Assembly: GCA_016215155.1 (NCBI GenBank)
Contig: JACRLQ010000045.1
Span: 1 to 50,696, forward strand
Length of the DNA: 50,696 bases
Direction of reading: 5' to 3'
Origin: Nitrospirota bacterium
Lineage (GTDB): Bacteria > Nitrospirota > Thermodesulfovibrionia > Thermodesulfovibrionales > UBA6898
Positions within the stretch are counted from its first letter, which is position 1; each line of letters opens with the position of its first letter. The notes under the pieces are model-generated. The model was not told where the DNA came from. It worked only from the letters and a program-made list of their open reading frames with translations, and searched no databases. A program made the position numbers and the translations under genes. Below, in pieces: positions 8,587 to 17,520 of the stretch.

Positions 8587-10119
8587 ATGGAGACCCTCGA
8601 CGTCATAAAAGATGAACTGGTCGAGCACTCACTGATCAGGGAAGTCCCCCTCGCCTTCGCCAAAGGGAACCTCGTCATGCCGCTTCGGAAGGAAGACGGC
8701 CTCCTCAAGGCGGCTGTCGCCGACGAAAAAGGCCTGCTGGCGTTGAGGGAATTGTCCATGCATATGGGGCTTGCGCCGGGTCCTGTAATGACATCGTCCG
8801 GCGCGGTGCTGGACGCCATCAACAGGTTTTACGGGCAGGTCGGCTCGGCCGAAGAGGTGATGGACAACATCACGGGCGAAGACCTGACCTCGGTTGCCAC
8901 GGAGTTTGAAAGGCCGAAGGACATACTCGAACTTACCGAAGAAGCGCCGATAATCCGGCTCTTAAACGCCATCCTCCAGCAGGCCGTGAAAGAGAGGGCG
9001 AGCGATATCCATATCGAGCCTTACGAAAAGGAACTCGATATCAGGATGCGCGTAGACGGCATCCTTCGACGGGTGCTTACTCCCCCAAAGATCATACAGG
9101 ACGCCCTTATCAGCCGCATAAAAATAATGGCCAACCTCGATATCGCCGAAAAGCGTCTGCCTCAGGACGGACGGATAAGACTTTTGATCGGCGGCAGGGA
9201 CGTGGACATAAGGGTCTCGATAATACCCGCCACCCACGGAGAGAGGGCGGTCCTGAGGCTGCTCGACAGAAAACAGGGCGTGATCGGGCTCTGGGAGGTC
9301 GGGTTGAACAAAAGGGACATCGCGAGGACCGAAGAACAGTTAAACAGAACGAGCGGGATCATCCTCGTTACGGGCCCTACCGGAAGCGGCAAGACGACCA
9401 CCCTTTACGCCGCATTAAACAGGGTCCACTCCGAAGAAAAAAATATCATTACTGTAGAAGACCCTGTCGAATACCAGATGAAAGGCATCGGCCAGGTCCA
9501 GGTAAATCCGAGGATAGGGCTGACATTCGCCACAGGGCTCAGGTCCATCCTGAGACAGGACCCCGACGTTATCATGGTCGGGGAGATAAGGGACGTGGAG
9601 ACCGCGGAGATAGCCATTCAGGCCTCTCTCACCGGGCACCTTGTCCTGAGCACCCTGCATACAAACGACGCGCCTTCCGCGGTCATAAGGCTGATAGACA
9701 TGGGGGTGGAGCCCTTCCTCGTGGCCTCTTCCCTGGCAGGGGTCCTCGCCCAGAGGCTGGTAAGGGTGGTGTGTCCCCACTGCAGGGAGGCCTACGAACC
9801 CTCCGTATCCGAGAGAAAATACTTCGAAGAACTGCCCGGCGGAAAGTCGGACAATTTTCTCCTTTACAGGGGCGGGGGCTGCGATAAATGTAACGGCCAG
9901 GGATATCTCGGGAGGACCGGCATATTCGAACTTCTGGTGATGGACGGCAATTGCCGGAAGCTTATCACGGAGAGGCCCGATGCCAGGCTCCTCAGAGACG
10001 CGGCCATCGCCTCCGGCATGTCCACCCTTCGGGCCGACGGTTTTGAAAAGGCCCTCGGGGGCATCACCACGCTGGAGGAAGTCCTGCGTGTCACACGGAA
10101 GGATGCGGCTGATTTATAG
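8587..10119 (+). CDS. gspE: T2SS assembly ATPase GspE
   Basis: Cytoplasmic hexameric ATPase that powers the pseudopilus. An N-terminal MshEN-like domain (~1-110) binds GspL in the family. The core has RASDIHIEPYE, Walker A GPTGSGKT (263-270, Lys269), Asp box ITVEDPVEYQ, Walker B with MVGEIRD (Glu333) and the His box LSTLHTNDAPSA. A zinc-binding tetracysteine is complete: Cys396, Cys399, Cys432 and Cys435. Length 510 is normal. It starts 7 bases after gspD and reads on to gspF after 35 bases. Confidence 0.97.
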   Translation: METLDVIKDELVEHSLIREVPLAFAKGNLVMPLRKEDGLLKAAVADEKGLLALRELSMHMGLAPGPVMTSSGAVLDAINRFYGQVGSAEEVMDNITGEDLTSVATEFERPKDILELTEEAPIIRLLNAILQQAVKERASDIHIEPYEKELDIRMRVDGILRRVLTPPKIIQDALISRIKIMANLDIAEKRLPQDGRIRLLIGGRDVDIRVSIIPATHGERAVLRLLDRKQGVIGLWEVGLNKRDIARTEEQLNRTSGIILVTGPTGSGKTTTLYAALNRVHSEEKNIITVEDPVEYQMKGIGQVQVNPRIGLTFATGLRSILRQDPDVIMVGEIRDVETAEIAIQASLTGHLVLSTLHTNDAPSAVIRLIDMGVEPFLVASSLAGVLAQRLVRVVCPHCREAYEPSVSERKYFEELPGGKSDNFLLYRGGGCDKCNGQGYLGRTGIFELLVMDGNCRKLITERPDARLLRDAAIASGMSTLRADGFEKALGGITTLEEVLRVTRKDAADL

Positions 10120-10154
10120 CATAACGGTCCTCCAAAGGGTAAGGCGCTGACCAT

Positions 10155-11330
10155 ATGCCTGTTTTTCAATATACCGGATACAGACCTGACGGTTCTGAAG
10201 CGGCCGGGACTATTGAGGCCGAGGGGCTTCAGGACGCGCTCTCCCAGGTCAGGGCGCTGGGCATTTACCCCAGAGATGTTCACGCCCGGACCTATCGCGA
10301 AAAAAGATGGCGGCTGAAGAAAAACGAGAAGTCCTCTCTGCCGCATGTCACCAGACAGCTTTCGATACTTCTTTCCGCCGGGGTCCCGCTCCTTGACGCG
10401 CTCAGATCGCTCTCGGGGGAAAACCGCGGTTACTGGCAGGGACTGCTGACCGGCATAAAAGACAGTGTCTCGGGCGGTTCGAGTCTCTCCCGTTCGCTTG
10501 AGGCCGAAAGAGACATGTTCCCTGAATTCTATATCAACATGGTATCCGCCGGGGAGCAGAGCGGAAGGCTCAACCTGGTCCTTGAGATGCTGGCCGGCTT
10601 CCTCGAAAAGCAGGAGGCCCTGAAATCAAAGGTCCGGACCGCCATGATATACCCTTTGTTTATGATGTCCGTCGGGTTTGTCGTCCTGTCGTTTCTTTTC
10701 ACTTTTGTCGTGCCGAAAATCGTGAAGATCTTCGAAAACACTAAAAGCGCCCTTCCTTTCATCACAGTGTTGCTTATCGCGATAAGCAACTTCTTCGTCA
10801 ACTTCTGGTGGGCCATACTCATTGCGGCAGCAGCGATGTACCTCGGCGCAGGGAAACTGCGCGACAGAAACAGGATGTCCCTCGATAAAATCAAACTTGG
10901 ACTTCCGGGCGGAGTGCTGCAGAGCCTTTATCTCGGACGCTTCAGCCGCACGACCGCTTTTCTGCTCGAAGGGGGTCTTCCGCTTCTTAAAGCGCTCGAG
11001 CTGTCGTCAAAGTCCGTAGGCAACGTCGTTATTGAGCAAAAAATAAAAAATGCGGCCAAGATGGTTGCCGAGGGTGCGCGCCTGTCCCAATCTCTGGAGG
11101 GGCTGCCTTCAGTGCTTCTGCAGCTCATATCGACAGGCGAAAAAACCGGCACTCTGGCTGAGGTGCTCAACAGGGCGGCCGATTCGTATGAGGAGGATTT
11201 CGAGCGGAAGGTGCAGAAGGCCCTCTCGCTCCTTGAGCCTTCGATGATACTTGTCATGGGCCTTGTTGTGGGTTTTATCGTGCTCGCCATACTCCTTCCC
11301 ATGTTCCAGCTGAACCAACTCGTAAAATAG
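10155..11330 (+). CDS. gspF: T2SS inner-membrane platform protein GspF
   Basis: Polytopic platform protein contacting GspE. It begins with the family's MPVFQYTGY and carries two T2SSF domains (about residues 60-185 and 260-385), each a helical cytoplasmic bundle followed by a membrane segment, with three membrane spans in all (near 162-185, 205-230 and 365-390). The characteristic LLSAGVPLLDAL and FLLEGGLPLLKALE repeats mark the two halves. 391 residues is the usual size. It is followed by 66 non-coding bases before the metalloprotease gene. Confidence 0.95.
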   Translation: MPVFQYTGYRPDGSEAAGTIEAEGLQDALSQVRALGIYPRDVHARTYREKRWRLKKNEKSSLPHVTRQLSILLSAGVPLLDALRSLSGENRGYWQGLLTGIKDSVSGGSSLSRSLEAERDMFPEFYINMVSAGEQSGRLNLVLEMLAGFLEKQEALKSKVRTAMIYPLFMMSVGFVVLSFLFTFVVPKIVKIFENTKSALPFITVLLIAISNFFVNFWWAILIAAAAMYLGAGKLRDRNRMSLDKIKLGLPGGVLQSLYLGRFSRTTAFLLEGGLPLLKALELSSKSVGNVVIEQKIKNAAKMVAEGARLSQSLEGLPSVLLQLISTGEKTGTLAEVLNRAADSYEEDFERKVQKALSLLEPSMILVMGLVVGFIVLAILLPMFQLNQLVK

Positions 11331-11362
11331 CCCGGTTATTGTCCATGAAATGTTACTGCCTT

Positions 11363-11391
11363 TTGTTCATAAACTGTTAGAATTGTATATA
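11363..11391 (+). promoter_or_regulatory. Weak candidate promoter inside the T2SS operon
   Basis: TTGTTC at 11363-11368, 17-bp spacer, TATATA at 11386-11391. Only 5 bases separate the -10 from the next ATG, and that gene has no Shine-Dalgarno. The -35 is poor; the -10 box is reasonable. Confidence 0.3.
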
Positions 11392-11396
11392 CCGAG

Positions 11397-13265
11397 ATGA
11401 AGAAATATTTACTTGTCATAGTCCTGCTGCTGGTCCCGATTGGTTTGTCCGGCGCGGAGTTCAGGCCGGAATCAATAAATCAGCATATCGACGAGCTTTT
11501 TGGAAGGACCGGTCTCTACAGGCAGGGCACGGATGGAGCCGACCGTACATTCTACAAGTCGGGCACCCCTGTCGTTCTCAGGGCCAAGCTGTATCCTGAC
11601 AGCGTGGCCGACGAAAACAGGTTCATCCTCAGGCGGCCGGCCGACATCAATGACACGGACTTTTACGGGGCCGGAGTAATCGTCCTCTCATATGACTCCC
11701 CCGGGGGCCATTTCAGGGTCCACTATACGGAGGACAACAGTCGCGGGGACGCGGTAACGGGATCTGACGGAAACCCGGCGACGGTCCCTCAGTTTGTGAC
11801 GGATACCGGTTCGGCCTTCGAGAACTCCTACAGCCATATTATCGGGCTTGGCTACGCCGCGCTCCCCGGGGACGGAGTCCGCGGGGGCGACAGCAGGCTC
11901 GACGTCTATATATTAAATCTCCCCGGCAGCTTCGGGTATACATCTTTTGACAGAATACCTTCTGAGGCGTACATAGTGATCGACAACGACTTCGCCTCGG
12001 CCCCTGCCAACCTCGACCCGGCGGGGGCCAAAAAGGGCGATATAAAAGTGACCGCTGCCCATGAACTCTTTCATGCCTTCCAGTTTCAAATAACTATCGA
12101 CGTGGTCAATAACGGCTGGTGGATGGAGGCCTCCTCTACCTGGATGGAAGATGAGATATATCCTGAGGTAAAGGACTACCTCAACTACATCGGACTGAGA
12201 TACGACGATATCAACGACAACGGGAAATGGAACACGGGGGAGCCGTATTACAACGTTGCGGGGACCAGGGCGGGAACGGTCCTGAGGACTGACCGATGGT
12301 TTGACAAACCGGATTCGCCGCTGGATACCTATAACGGCAGTTATGAATACGGCAGCATCATCTGGGTCAAATATCTCTCCGAGACCATGGGAGTCAACAC
12401 AATAAAGAACATCTGGGCGCGGATAGGCGGTCCCAAAACCGCGATAACAGCCATATCGGACGAACTCCCGGCAACAGGGGGGACGCTTTCGTCCGCTCTG
12501 AGAGATTTCAGGAAAAAGCTCCTGACGCTCGAGTTTGCGGACAAGACCTTCTATCCGCAGGTCAAAATGGCCGCCGCCTTCAGCGAAGTCCCTCAGGAAC
12601 TCTCGGGAAGCCTTGACCATCTCTCCGCGGTATATTATCTGTTCAAGGCCGACAATGTGAGCAAGCCCCTTACCTTCAAACTTGCCGATATGAATACAGC
12701 CGGTATCGACGCCCTGCTTATGATGAAAAAAGAAGACGGCAGTTATGACAGATTCGATATCGTGTTGAACAGCCCTGAGATAAAGCTGACCGTCCCGGGC
12801 TTCGGAGTCAACTCCATATACAGGAAAGTAGTGCTTATAATCATGAATAATTCCGCGGCGGCGGACTCTCTGCCTTATTCCGTTGAGGTGACCAATGACC
12901 CGCCGCAGCAACACCAGGGGGGCGGTGGCGGATGCTTCATAGCCACGGCGGCCTTCGGCAGCGCTCTCGCCCCTGAGGTCGAGACACTCCGCGGATTCAG
13001 GGACGATCATCTTCTCACGAATGCCTTGGGCAGACGGGTAGTCGGCCTGTACTACCGGCTCTCACCCCCTGTAGCGGAATATATCGCGGACAGTGAAGGC
13101 CTTAGGGCGCTGGCCCGTGCCGGACTCTACCCGGTCATTTATGCTGTAAAGCACCCCTATTATTTTCTGCTTCTGGCGGGCATCCCCATTTTCACGGTTC
13201 TAATTTCAGGGACGAAAAGGTCACAGATAAAACATGCACGGAGGACAAATGAAAAAAGAAAGTAG
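11397..13265 (+). CDS. MXAN_6640-like HExxH metalloprotease with CFI-box C-terminal domain
   Basis: Predicted secreted zinc metalloprotease. A signal peptide (~1-19) precedes a long catalytic region with HELFH at residues 222-226 (His222, Glu223, His226) and a following Trp/Glu-rich [12 protein letters not shown] that probably supplies the third metal ligand, as I recall for the MXAN_6640 family. Residues 508-512 are a poly-Gly linker leading into [11 protein letters not shown] (Cys513), the CFI-box C-terminal domain, which ends with a hydrophobic segment (~590-610) and a basic tail, the layout of a sorting or anchoring signal. It lies between gspF and gspG, and its end overlaps gspG by 17 bases, so it is co-expressed with the secretion machine. 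A role as T2SS cargo or as a processing protease of the system is inference. Confidence 0.85.
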   Translation: MKKYLLVIVLLLVPIGLSGAEFRPESINQHIDELFGRTGLYRQGTDGADRTFYKSGTPVVLRAKLYPDSVADENRFILRRPADINDTDFYGAGVIVLSYDSPGGHFRVHYTEDNSRGDAVTGSDGNPATVPQFVTDTGSAFENSYSHIIGLGYAALPGDGVRGGDSRLDVYILNLPGSFGYTSFDRIPSEAYIVIDNDFASAPANLDPAGAKKGDIKVTAAHELFHAFQFQITIDVVNNGWWMEASSTWMEDEIYPEVKDYLNYIGLRYDDINDNGKWNTGEPYYNVAGTRAGTVLRTDRWFDKPDSPLDTYNGSYEYGSIIWVKYLSETMGVNTIKNIWARIGGPKTAITAISDELPATGGTLSSALRDFRKKLLTLEFADKTFYPQVKMAAAFSEVPQELSGSLDHLSAVYYLFKADNVSKPLTFKLADMNTAGIDALLMMKKEDGSYDRFDIVLNSPEIKLTVPGFGVNSIYRKVVLIIMNNSAAADSLPYSVEVTNDPPQQHQGGGGGCFIATAAFGSALAPEVETLRGFRDDHLLTNALGRRVVGLYYRLSPPVAEYIADSEGLRALARAGLYPVIYAVKHPYYFLLLAGIPIFTVLISGTKRSQIKHARRTNEKRK

Positions 13266-13692
13266 AAAGGAAGCGGGGTTTACGCTCCTTGAGATCATAG
13301 TGGTGGTATTTATCCTTTCCCTCCTTGCGGCAATCGTCGCCCCCAAGATCATAGGCAGGACGGACGATGCCCGCATCGCGGACGCGAAGGTACAGATAAA
13401 AAACCTGGAGACCGCGCTGAAACTCTTCAGAATGGACAACGGCGCGTATCCGGACAGCGAGCAGGGGCTTGAGGCCCTCATAAGTAAGCCCTCGACGGGG
13501 AAAATACCTTCGAAGTACAGGGAGGGCGGATATCTTGAACAAAGACGGATACCCGCCGATCCCTGGGGCAACCCCTATCTTTATGTCTCGCCGGGGCTTC
13601 ACGGGGACTTCGATATCATAAGCTACGGCGCCGACGGCAAGGAAGGCGGAAGCGGCAAGGATGCGGACATTACAAGCTGGGACATGCAGTAA
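13249..13692 (+). CDS. gspG: Major pseudopilin GspG
   Basis: Main subunit of the T2SS pseudopilus. The prepilin signal [15 protein letters not shown] is cleaved after Gly10 by a prepilin peptidase (not in this window); Glu+5 is present. The C-terminal globular domain carries the family's calcium-site region ([18 protein letters not shown]) and the PADPWGNPY motif. I use the ATG at 13249 rather than 13234 because GGAGG lies just ahead of it and it gives a normal short leader. It overlaps the metalloprotease gene by 17 bases. Confidence 0.96.
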   Translation: MKKESRKEAGFTLLEIIVVVFILSLLAAIVAPKIIGRTDDARIADAKVQIKNLETALKLFRMDNGAYPDSEQGLEALISKPSTGKIPSKYREGGYLEQRRIPADPWGNPYLYVSPGLHGDFDIISYGADGKEGGSGKDADITSWDMQ

Positions 13693-13783
13693 AGGCAGGC
13701 TGAAGGTTGAGGCGTTTAGGGACAAAGCAGGCTCAGACCGATGAAACATCCAACTTCAGAGACAGCCGTGCAGACGACAGCAA

Positions 13784-14266
13784 ATGATTGACCCTTCAGC
13801 CGCGGGTCCTGGGCCTAAAGGCCTGAACAGGATTTCGGGGTTTACCCTCCTTGAACTGATCGTCGTCCTCTTCATTATATCCCTGCTCTCGGCGGTCACA
13901 CTGCCTTCATTTTTCGGGACCGCGGCGGATTCGATAAAGACGGATGCAAAAAAAATCGCGTCTCTTGTGCGGTATCTCAATGACAGCGCTATTTATTCAA
14001 AAAAAACCTACCTGCTCCAGTTCGACCTGAAGGAAAGAGCGATCGCGTGGAGCGGCCCTGAGGGCGACAAGACGGAAAAGTTCCTGACGCTCTCGGGGCT
14101 GAATCTCCAGTCGAGGGGCACGGTAACCGACGGGCAGGTCACCGTCTTTTTCAGTCCTATGGGGCTCAGGGAAAACCTCGATATTTTCCTCAGGGAGGCG
14201 GACAAAGGCTCAAAGGTGATATTCAACTCCCTAAGCGGAAGGGTGAAGATTGAAAACGATGAGTAA
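13784..14266 (+). CDS. gspH: Minor pseudopilin GspH
   Basis: Prepilin-like protein with cleavage expected at RISG|FTLLELIVV (Gly19, Glu+5 present), a long hydrophobic helix to about residue 41 and a beta-rich C-terminal domain typical of GspH. 91 bases separate it from gspG and no clear Shine-Dalgarno precedes it. A 16-codon open frame (13741-13791, no known function) ends 8 bases inside gspH and might couple its translation. gspH itself overlaps gspI by 17 bases. Assignment as GspH rests on order (G-H-I-J-K) and size. Confidence 0.88.
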   Translation: MIDPSAAGPGPKGLNRISGFTLLELIVVLFIISLLSAVTLPSFFGTAADSIKTDAKKIASLVRYLNDSAIYSKKTYLLQFDLKERAIAWSGPEGDKTEKFLTLSGLNLQSRGTVTDGQVTVFFSPMGLRENLDIFLREADKGSKVIFNSLSGRVKIENDE

Positions 14267-14615
14267 AAAAAGACCATCACATAGCGGCGGGTTTACCCTC
14301 CTTGAGATCATGGTTTCCCTGGCCATAATCGGAGGGCTGCTGGTCACCCTTATATATTCACTTAACTACAACCTCGGCATAGCGGAAAGACATGAGTTCA
14401 TAACCATCGGGTCCATGCTCGCCAAAAGCAAACTTACCGAACTTGAAACAAACCCCGCCAGCGCAAAAGGGAATTTCCCCGAGCCTTACGCCTCATATGA
14501 ATTTTCGGCCGAGGTAAAACAGTATCCCCTGCCCGGAATTTCAGAGGTCTCAGTCACGGTAAGCAGGGGCAAGGACGAGGTAAAGTTCAGCGACCTGATC
14601 GGCTCAAAAAAATGA
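14250..14615 (+). CDS. gspI: Minor pseudopilin GspI
   Basis: Pseudopilin tip component. Cleavage is expected at HSGG|FTLLEIMVSLAI with Glu+5; the hydrophobic helix runs to about residue 37. The region MLAKSKLTELE is typical of GspI. The start is TTG 14250 or ATG 14259; both lie within the end of gspH. It overlaps gspJ by 4 bases (ATGA). Confidence 0.9.
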   Translation: MKTMSKKRPSHSGGFTLLEIMVSLAIIGGLLVTLIYSLNYNLGIAERHEFITIGSMLAKSKLTELETNPASAKGNFPEPYASYEFSAEVKQYPLPGISEVSVTVSRGKDEVKFSDLIGSKK

Positions 14616-15226
14616 ACGGGCGCATTGGCTGCAGTAAAGGGTTTACACTGATAGAGCTTCTGATTTCGATGGTCATGCTTAGCATCATACTGGGGGCGCT
14701 CTACAGCACTTTTTTTCTTTCCCACAGGGCCGTCACCGGGATGGATGAGTCGCTTCTCAAGCTTCAGGAGATGCGGATGTTCCTCGATACGATGAGCAGG
14801 GAACTGGATTCGTTCTCCGGCGCGGAGAATAAAAATTCCGTATTTAAGATCGAAGACAGGGACATATACGGCAAGCATGCCTCCAGGATAAAGTTCACGT
14901 CGTTTTCGCCGGGCAGACCGGGGCTGTCGTTAATCACATACTATATCGAGGACCGGTCCGGAAGCCGCACACTCTTCAAAAAGACCGCCGGCGCCTACGC
15001 CAGGGATGATGATGAAAAAAACGATACCAATACCGCCGGGATGATCGAAGGGGTCGAGGCCTTCACTGTTGAGGTAATGAGCGGCAAAAAATGGATAAAG
15101 ACATGGGACACGGCAGAGACAAAAAATACGCCTCAGGAGATCAGGGTGACGATATCCGCCATGATAAAGGACAGGCCGGTCAGCATGTATGAAACAATAA
15201 GGCCGAGGATAGGAAAGCCGCTATGA
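14612..15226 (+). CDS. gspJ: Minor pseudopilin GspJ
   Basis: Tip pseudopilin with signal MNGRIGCSKG|FTLIELLIS (Gly10, Glu+5). After the helix the KLQEMRMFLDTMSRELDSF segment and the long beta-rich domain with RIKFTSF and ITYYIE are as expected of GspJ. Length 204 is usual. It begins in an ATGA overlap with gspI and ends in an ATGA overlap with gspK, indicating translational coupling. Confidence 0.93.
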   Translation: MNGRIGCSKGFTLIELLISMVMLSIILGALYSTFFLSHRAVTGMDESLLKLQEMRMFLDTMSRELDSFSGAENKNSVFKIEDRDIYGKHASRIKFTSFSPGRPGLSLITYYIEDRSGSRTLFKKTAGAYARDDDEKNDTNTAGMIEGVEAFTVEVMSGKKWIKTWDTAETKNTPQEIRVTISAMIKDRPVSMYETIRPRIGKPL

Positions 15227-16095
15227 GGCATATGAACAATCGCGGAATGGCCCTTATATTGACGCTGATGGTGGTCGCCATAATAACTGCCATGGTGGTC
15301 GAATTCGCCTACGGCGTCTATGTAAGCACAAGCGCCCTCAATAACTGGCAGACGTCGCAGAGGCTCTCCCTTCTGGCACGGTCGACCACTCAACTCGGGG
15401 CGATGCTGATTAAAGAGAAGTTGCGGCAGCCCTATACATATCCCGGGGTCTTTGAAACATCACAGAAGGCGCCTGTCGGTGAGATCGAAAGCACCATAAC
15501 CCTGAGGATAGAAGATGAAAATTCAAAGTTCAATCTCAATACACTTAAGATTAGCGGCACATCGTCTTCTGACTCAGACCCACATGATGATTTTGTAAAA
15601 CTCCTTGATTATCTTCAAATTAACGCAGACATAGCGGACAGAATATGTTACTGGATTGATTCGACGACATCCCATAGACCTACAGATGCAAAGAGTGAGA
15701 CGAAGAACTCTCAGCTCGACAGCCTCGATGAACTGCTTTTGATCCCCGGCATCGACAGGGGTAGTTATGAGAAGCTTCTACCCTATGTTACAATATACGG
15801 GAACAATTATATCAATATCAATGGGGCTGGAATGCCCGTTTTATTGATGATTCCCAAAATAACCAGGGAAAATGCAGAGAAAATAGTTAGGCAGAGGGAG
15901 ATCATGCCGTTTGACGACAAAAGTAATACACTAGCTAACCTGATAGGCGTCCATCTCAGTGGCACCATTACCAAAGGAACCGCCTTCCACATTAGTGCCG
16001 TTGCCTCCTCGGGAAATGTGACGAGGGTCATAGATACTATTATCTATACGGGAGATGGATCTTCCAGAAAAGTTTTATATTGGAAAGAATTTTAG
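15223..16095 (+). CDS. gspK: Minor pseudopilin GspK
   Basis: Largest tip pseudopilin, which caps the I-J-K complex. The signal is MRHMNNRG|MALILTLMVV; Leu rather than Glu stands at +5, which is normal for GspK. The rest has the expected ENSKFNLN segment, two helical SAM-like parts (DELLLIPGID) and a C-terminal HISAVA region. From about 15535 to the end the base composition falls to roughly 35-55% GC per 60-base line (most near 40%) against 50-58% around it, with different codon choice, so the C-terminal two thirds may have a different history. It stops 3 bases before gspL. Confidence 0.93.
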   Translation: MRHMNNRGMALILTLMVVAIITAMVVEFAYGVYVSTSALNNWQTSQRLSLLARSTTQLGAMLIKEKLRQPYTYPGVFETSQKAPVGEIESTITLRIEDENSKFNLNTLKISGTSSSDSDPHDDFVKLLDYLQINADIADRICYWIDSTTSHRPTDAKSETKNSQLDSLDELLLIPGIDRGSYEKLLPYVTIYGNNYININGAGMPVLLMIPKITRENAEKIVRQREIMPFDDKSNTLANLIGVHLSGTITKGTAFHISAVASSGNVTRVIDTIIYTGDGSSRKVLYWKEF

Positions 16096-16098
16096 TCA

Positions 16099-16857
16099 AT
16101 GGCCGCCATAACCGTATTCGATCTCAAAACTGATGGTCTTTCGATTTATGGTCTCGACAAAAAAAAAGGGACCGTCCTGTCCCGTGAAAATATAGCCCTC
16201 AGTCCCGGAGACGTTTTCCCCCGTGACATAAAAAAGTCTTTTGGTTCCAGTGACGACTGCTATGTCAGTCTGCCCGCATCTCTTCTTAATTTCAGGATAC
16301 TTGAACTGCCGTTTCCGGACCCCAAAAAAATACGCGATCTCCTTCCCTATGAACTCGACGGCCTGGTGTTAAACGGATCGGCGTCGATAGTCTTCGATGC
16401 CTTCGTTATAGGCGGGGAGGCGGGCGCGTATAAAGTCCTCGTGGCATATCTGCCGAAATCGGCGCTCAGGGATATTTTAACGAGACTTAAGGCCATAGAT
16501 ATCGACCCGAAGGCGGTCCTCTCTGTTGAACTTGCTCACGCTGTTACGCTTGGGTCTGAAAGAGAGGTTGCGGACTTCCTCCTTGGGTCTTCTTTGCTGT
16601 CCGAGGATGAACGGGCAAAAACATGCGCCAAGCAGATCAAGTCCCCCTCCTTCGACTTCAGGCGGGACGAGTTTGCCTTTACGGCCGACACCGCAAAAAA
16701 AGACAAGGCGCTTAAGACCGCCGCGGCGCTTTTAATGCTGCTTGTCCTCGTAGTGCTTGCCGAAGGCCTCTTTCTCGGGAGTCTCCGCCCTCCGGACTCT
16801 TATGGACCTCACGAAGATCAGCAGGCCGGGCCTGTCACTGACCGAGGTGACCGTTGA
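16099..16857 (+). CDS. gspL: GspL, N-terminal part (gene frameshifted)
   Basis: GspL couples the ATPase GspE to the inner-membrane complex. Residues 1-~200 form the actin-like cytoplasmic domain (ITVFDLKTDGLSIYGL, LPASLLNFRILELPF, and RRDEFAFTAD just before the membrane) and ~210-227 are the single membrane helix. Straight after it the frame runs into an unrelated tail that begins LRPPDSYGPHED. The proper periplasmic domain continues in the +1 frame from about 16785 (SALRTLMDL). Besides the frame change, the linker of roughly 50-60 residues usual in this family between the membrane helix and the ferredoxin-like domain is missing. An internal deletion leaving a frameshift, an assembly error, or a +1 ribosomal shift are all possible. 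Confidence 0.82.
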   Translation: MAAITVFDLKTDGLSIYGLDKKKGTVLSRENIALSPGDVFPRDIKKSFGSSDDCYVSLPASLLNFRILELPFPDPKKIRDLLPYELDGLVLNGSASIVFDAFVIGGEAGAYKVLVAYLPKSALRDILTRLKAIDIDPKAVLSVELAHAVTLGSEREVADFLLGSSLLSEDERAKTCAKQIKSPSFDFRRDEFAFTADTAKKDKALKTAAALLMLLVLVVLAEGLFLGSLRPPDSYGPHEDQQAGPVTDRGDR

Positions 16858-17023
16858 AAGGGACCTCGTGCTTATAAAAGGCGAATGCCCGTCCATGACC
16901 GACGTACAGAGGACCAAGACCGAACTCGAACCCGTATTTGGCGAGGTCAATATATCAGATACCAGGCCGTCATCCCAGGGCCGCACGCAATTTACCATCA
17001 GGGCGAAGGTCAAAAAGGGATGA
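16757..17023 (+). pseudogene. gspL: GspL, C-terminal periplasmic domain in the +1 frame
   Basis: Open frame encoding a ferredoxin-like domain: SALRTLMDL helix, LTEVTVERDLVLIKGE strands, SMTDVQRTKTELEP helix and a final strand before KKG. This matches the C-terminal domain of GspL. The frame has only a TTG (16757) or ATG (16802) to start from and no signal or membrane segment, so alone it could not reach the periplasm. Its stop overlaps the gspM start as ATGA, exactly as an intact gspL would, which suggests the domain was translated as part of GspL until recently or still is. Confidence 0.75.
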
Positions 17024-17520
17024 CTATACCGTACGACAAAAAGTTCTATGCGGTTGCGGCGGCCATTATCGGTGTCATTGCCTGCATCGCGATGGCGATT
17101 ACGGCGCGCTCACTCAGGACCGAAAACGCCGGTCTCAAGGCCCGTCAGACCGAGCTTATGGCCTTGAAGGACGAAGCCTTAAAGCTCAGGGAGGCAGTCG
17201 GATCAGTCACGGAGAAAAAGTCCGTCACCCGGGTCGAAGGAGTCGTGCAGGCGGCGGATGAGATCTTCAAGTCGCTCGGTATAAGCCAGAAGGTCAGATC
17301 CGTGAAGCCTTCCGGCTCCGGTGAAAGACAATACGGCATTGAAGAAGAGGCGGAGGTCCAGCTCGAAAAACTGACCATGAACGAGTTGGTCAACCTGTTA
17401 TACAGGGTCGAAAACGCCCCTATGGTCCTTACCTCAAAAAAGGCGTCAATGAAGACGGCCTTCGATAACCCAACTTTGCTCAACGTAACGATGGTGATCA
17501 CCCTCATCAAACCAAAGTGA
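17020..17520 (+). CDS. gspM: T2SS inner-membrane protein GspM
   Basis: GspM pairs with GspL in the inner membrane. The 166-residue protein has a short cytoplasmic N-terminus, one membrane helix (~9-27), a coiled-coil stretch (~30-65) and a ferredoxin-like periplasmic domain (to 166) containing KLTMNELVNLLYRVENA, a family signature. ATG 17020 overlaps the gspL-C stop as ATGA; a longer in-frame reading from 16885 only shadows gspL. It overlaps gspN by 4 bases. Confidence 0.9.
   Translation: MTIPYDKKFYAVAAAIIGVIACIAMAITARSLRTENAGLKARQTELMALKDEALKLREAVGSVTEKKSVTRVEGVVQAADEIFKSLGISQKVRSVKPSGSGERQYGIEEEAEVQLEKLTMNELVNLLYRVENAPMVLTSKKASMKTAFDNPTLLNVTMVITLIKPK

Noticed and set aside
11913-13010. 365-codon minus-strand open frame
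   Set aside because: Shadow of the metalloprotease gene, which carries HELFH and the CFI box in the other strand.
16885-17020. Longer N-terminus for GspM
   Set aside because: The extra 45 codons are Arg/Gln/His-rich, overlap the GspL periplasmic domain and precede a proper ATGA-coupled start at 17020.
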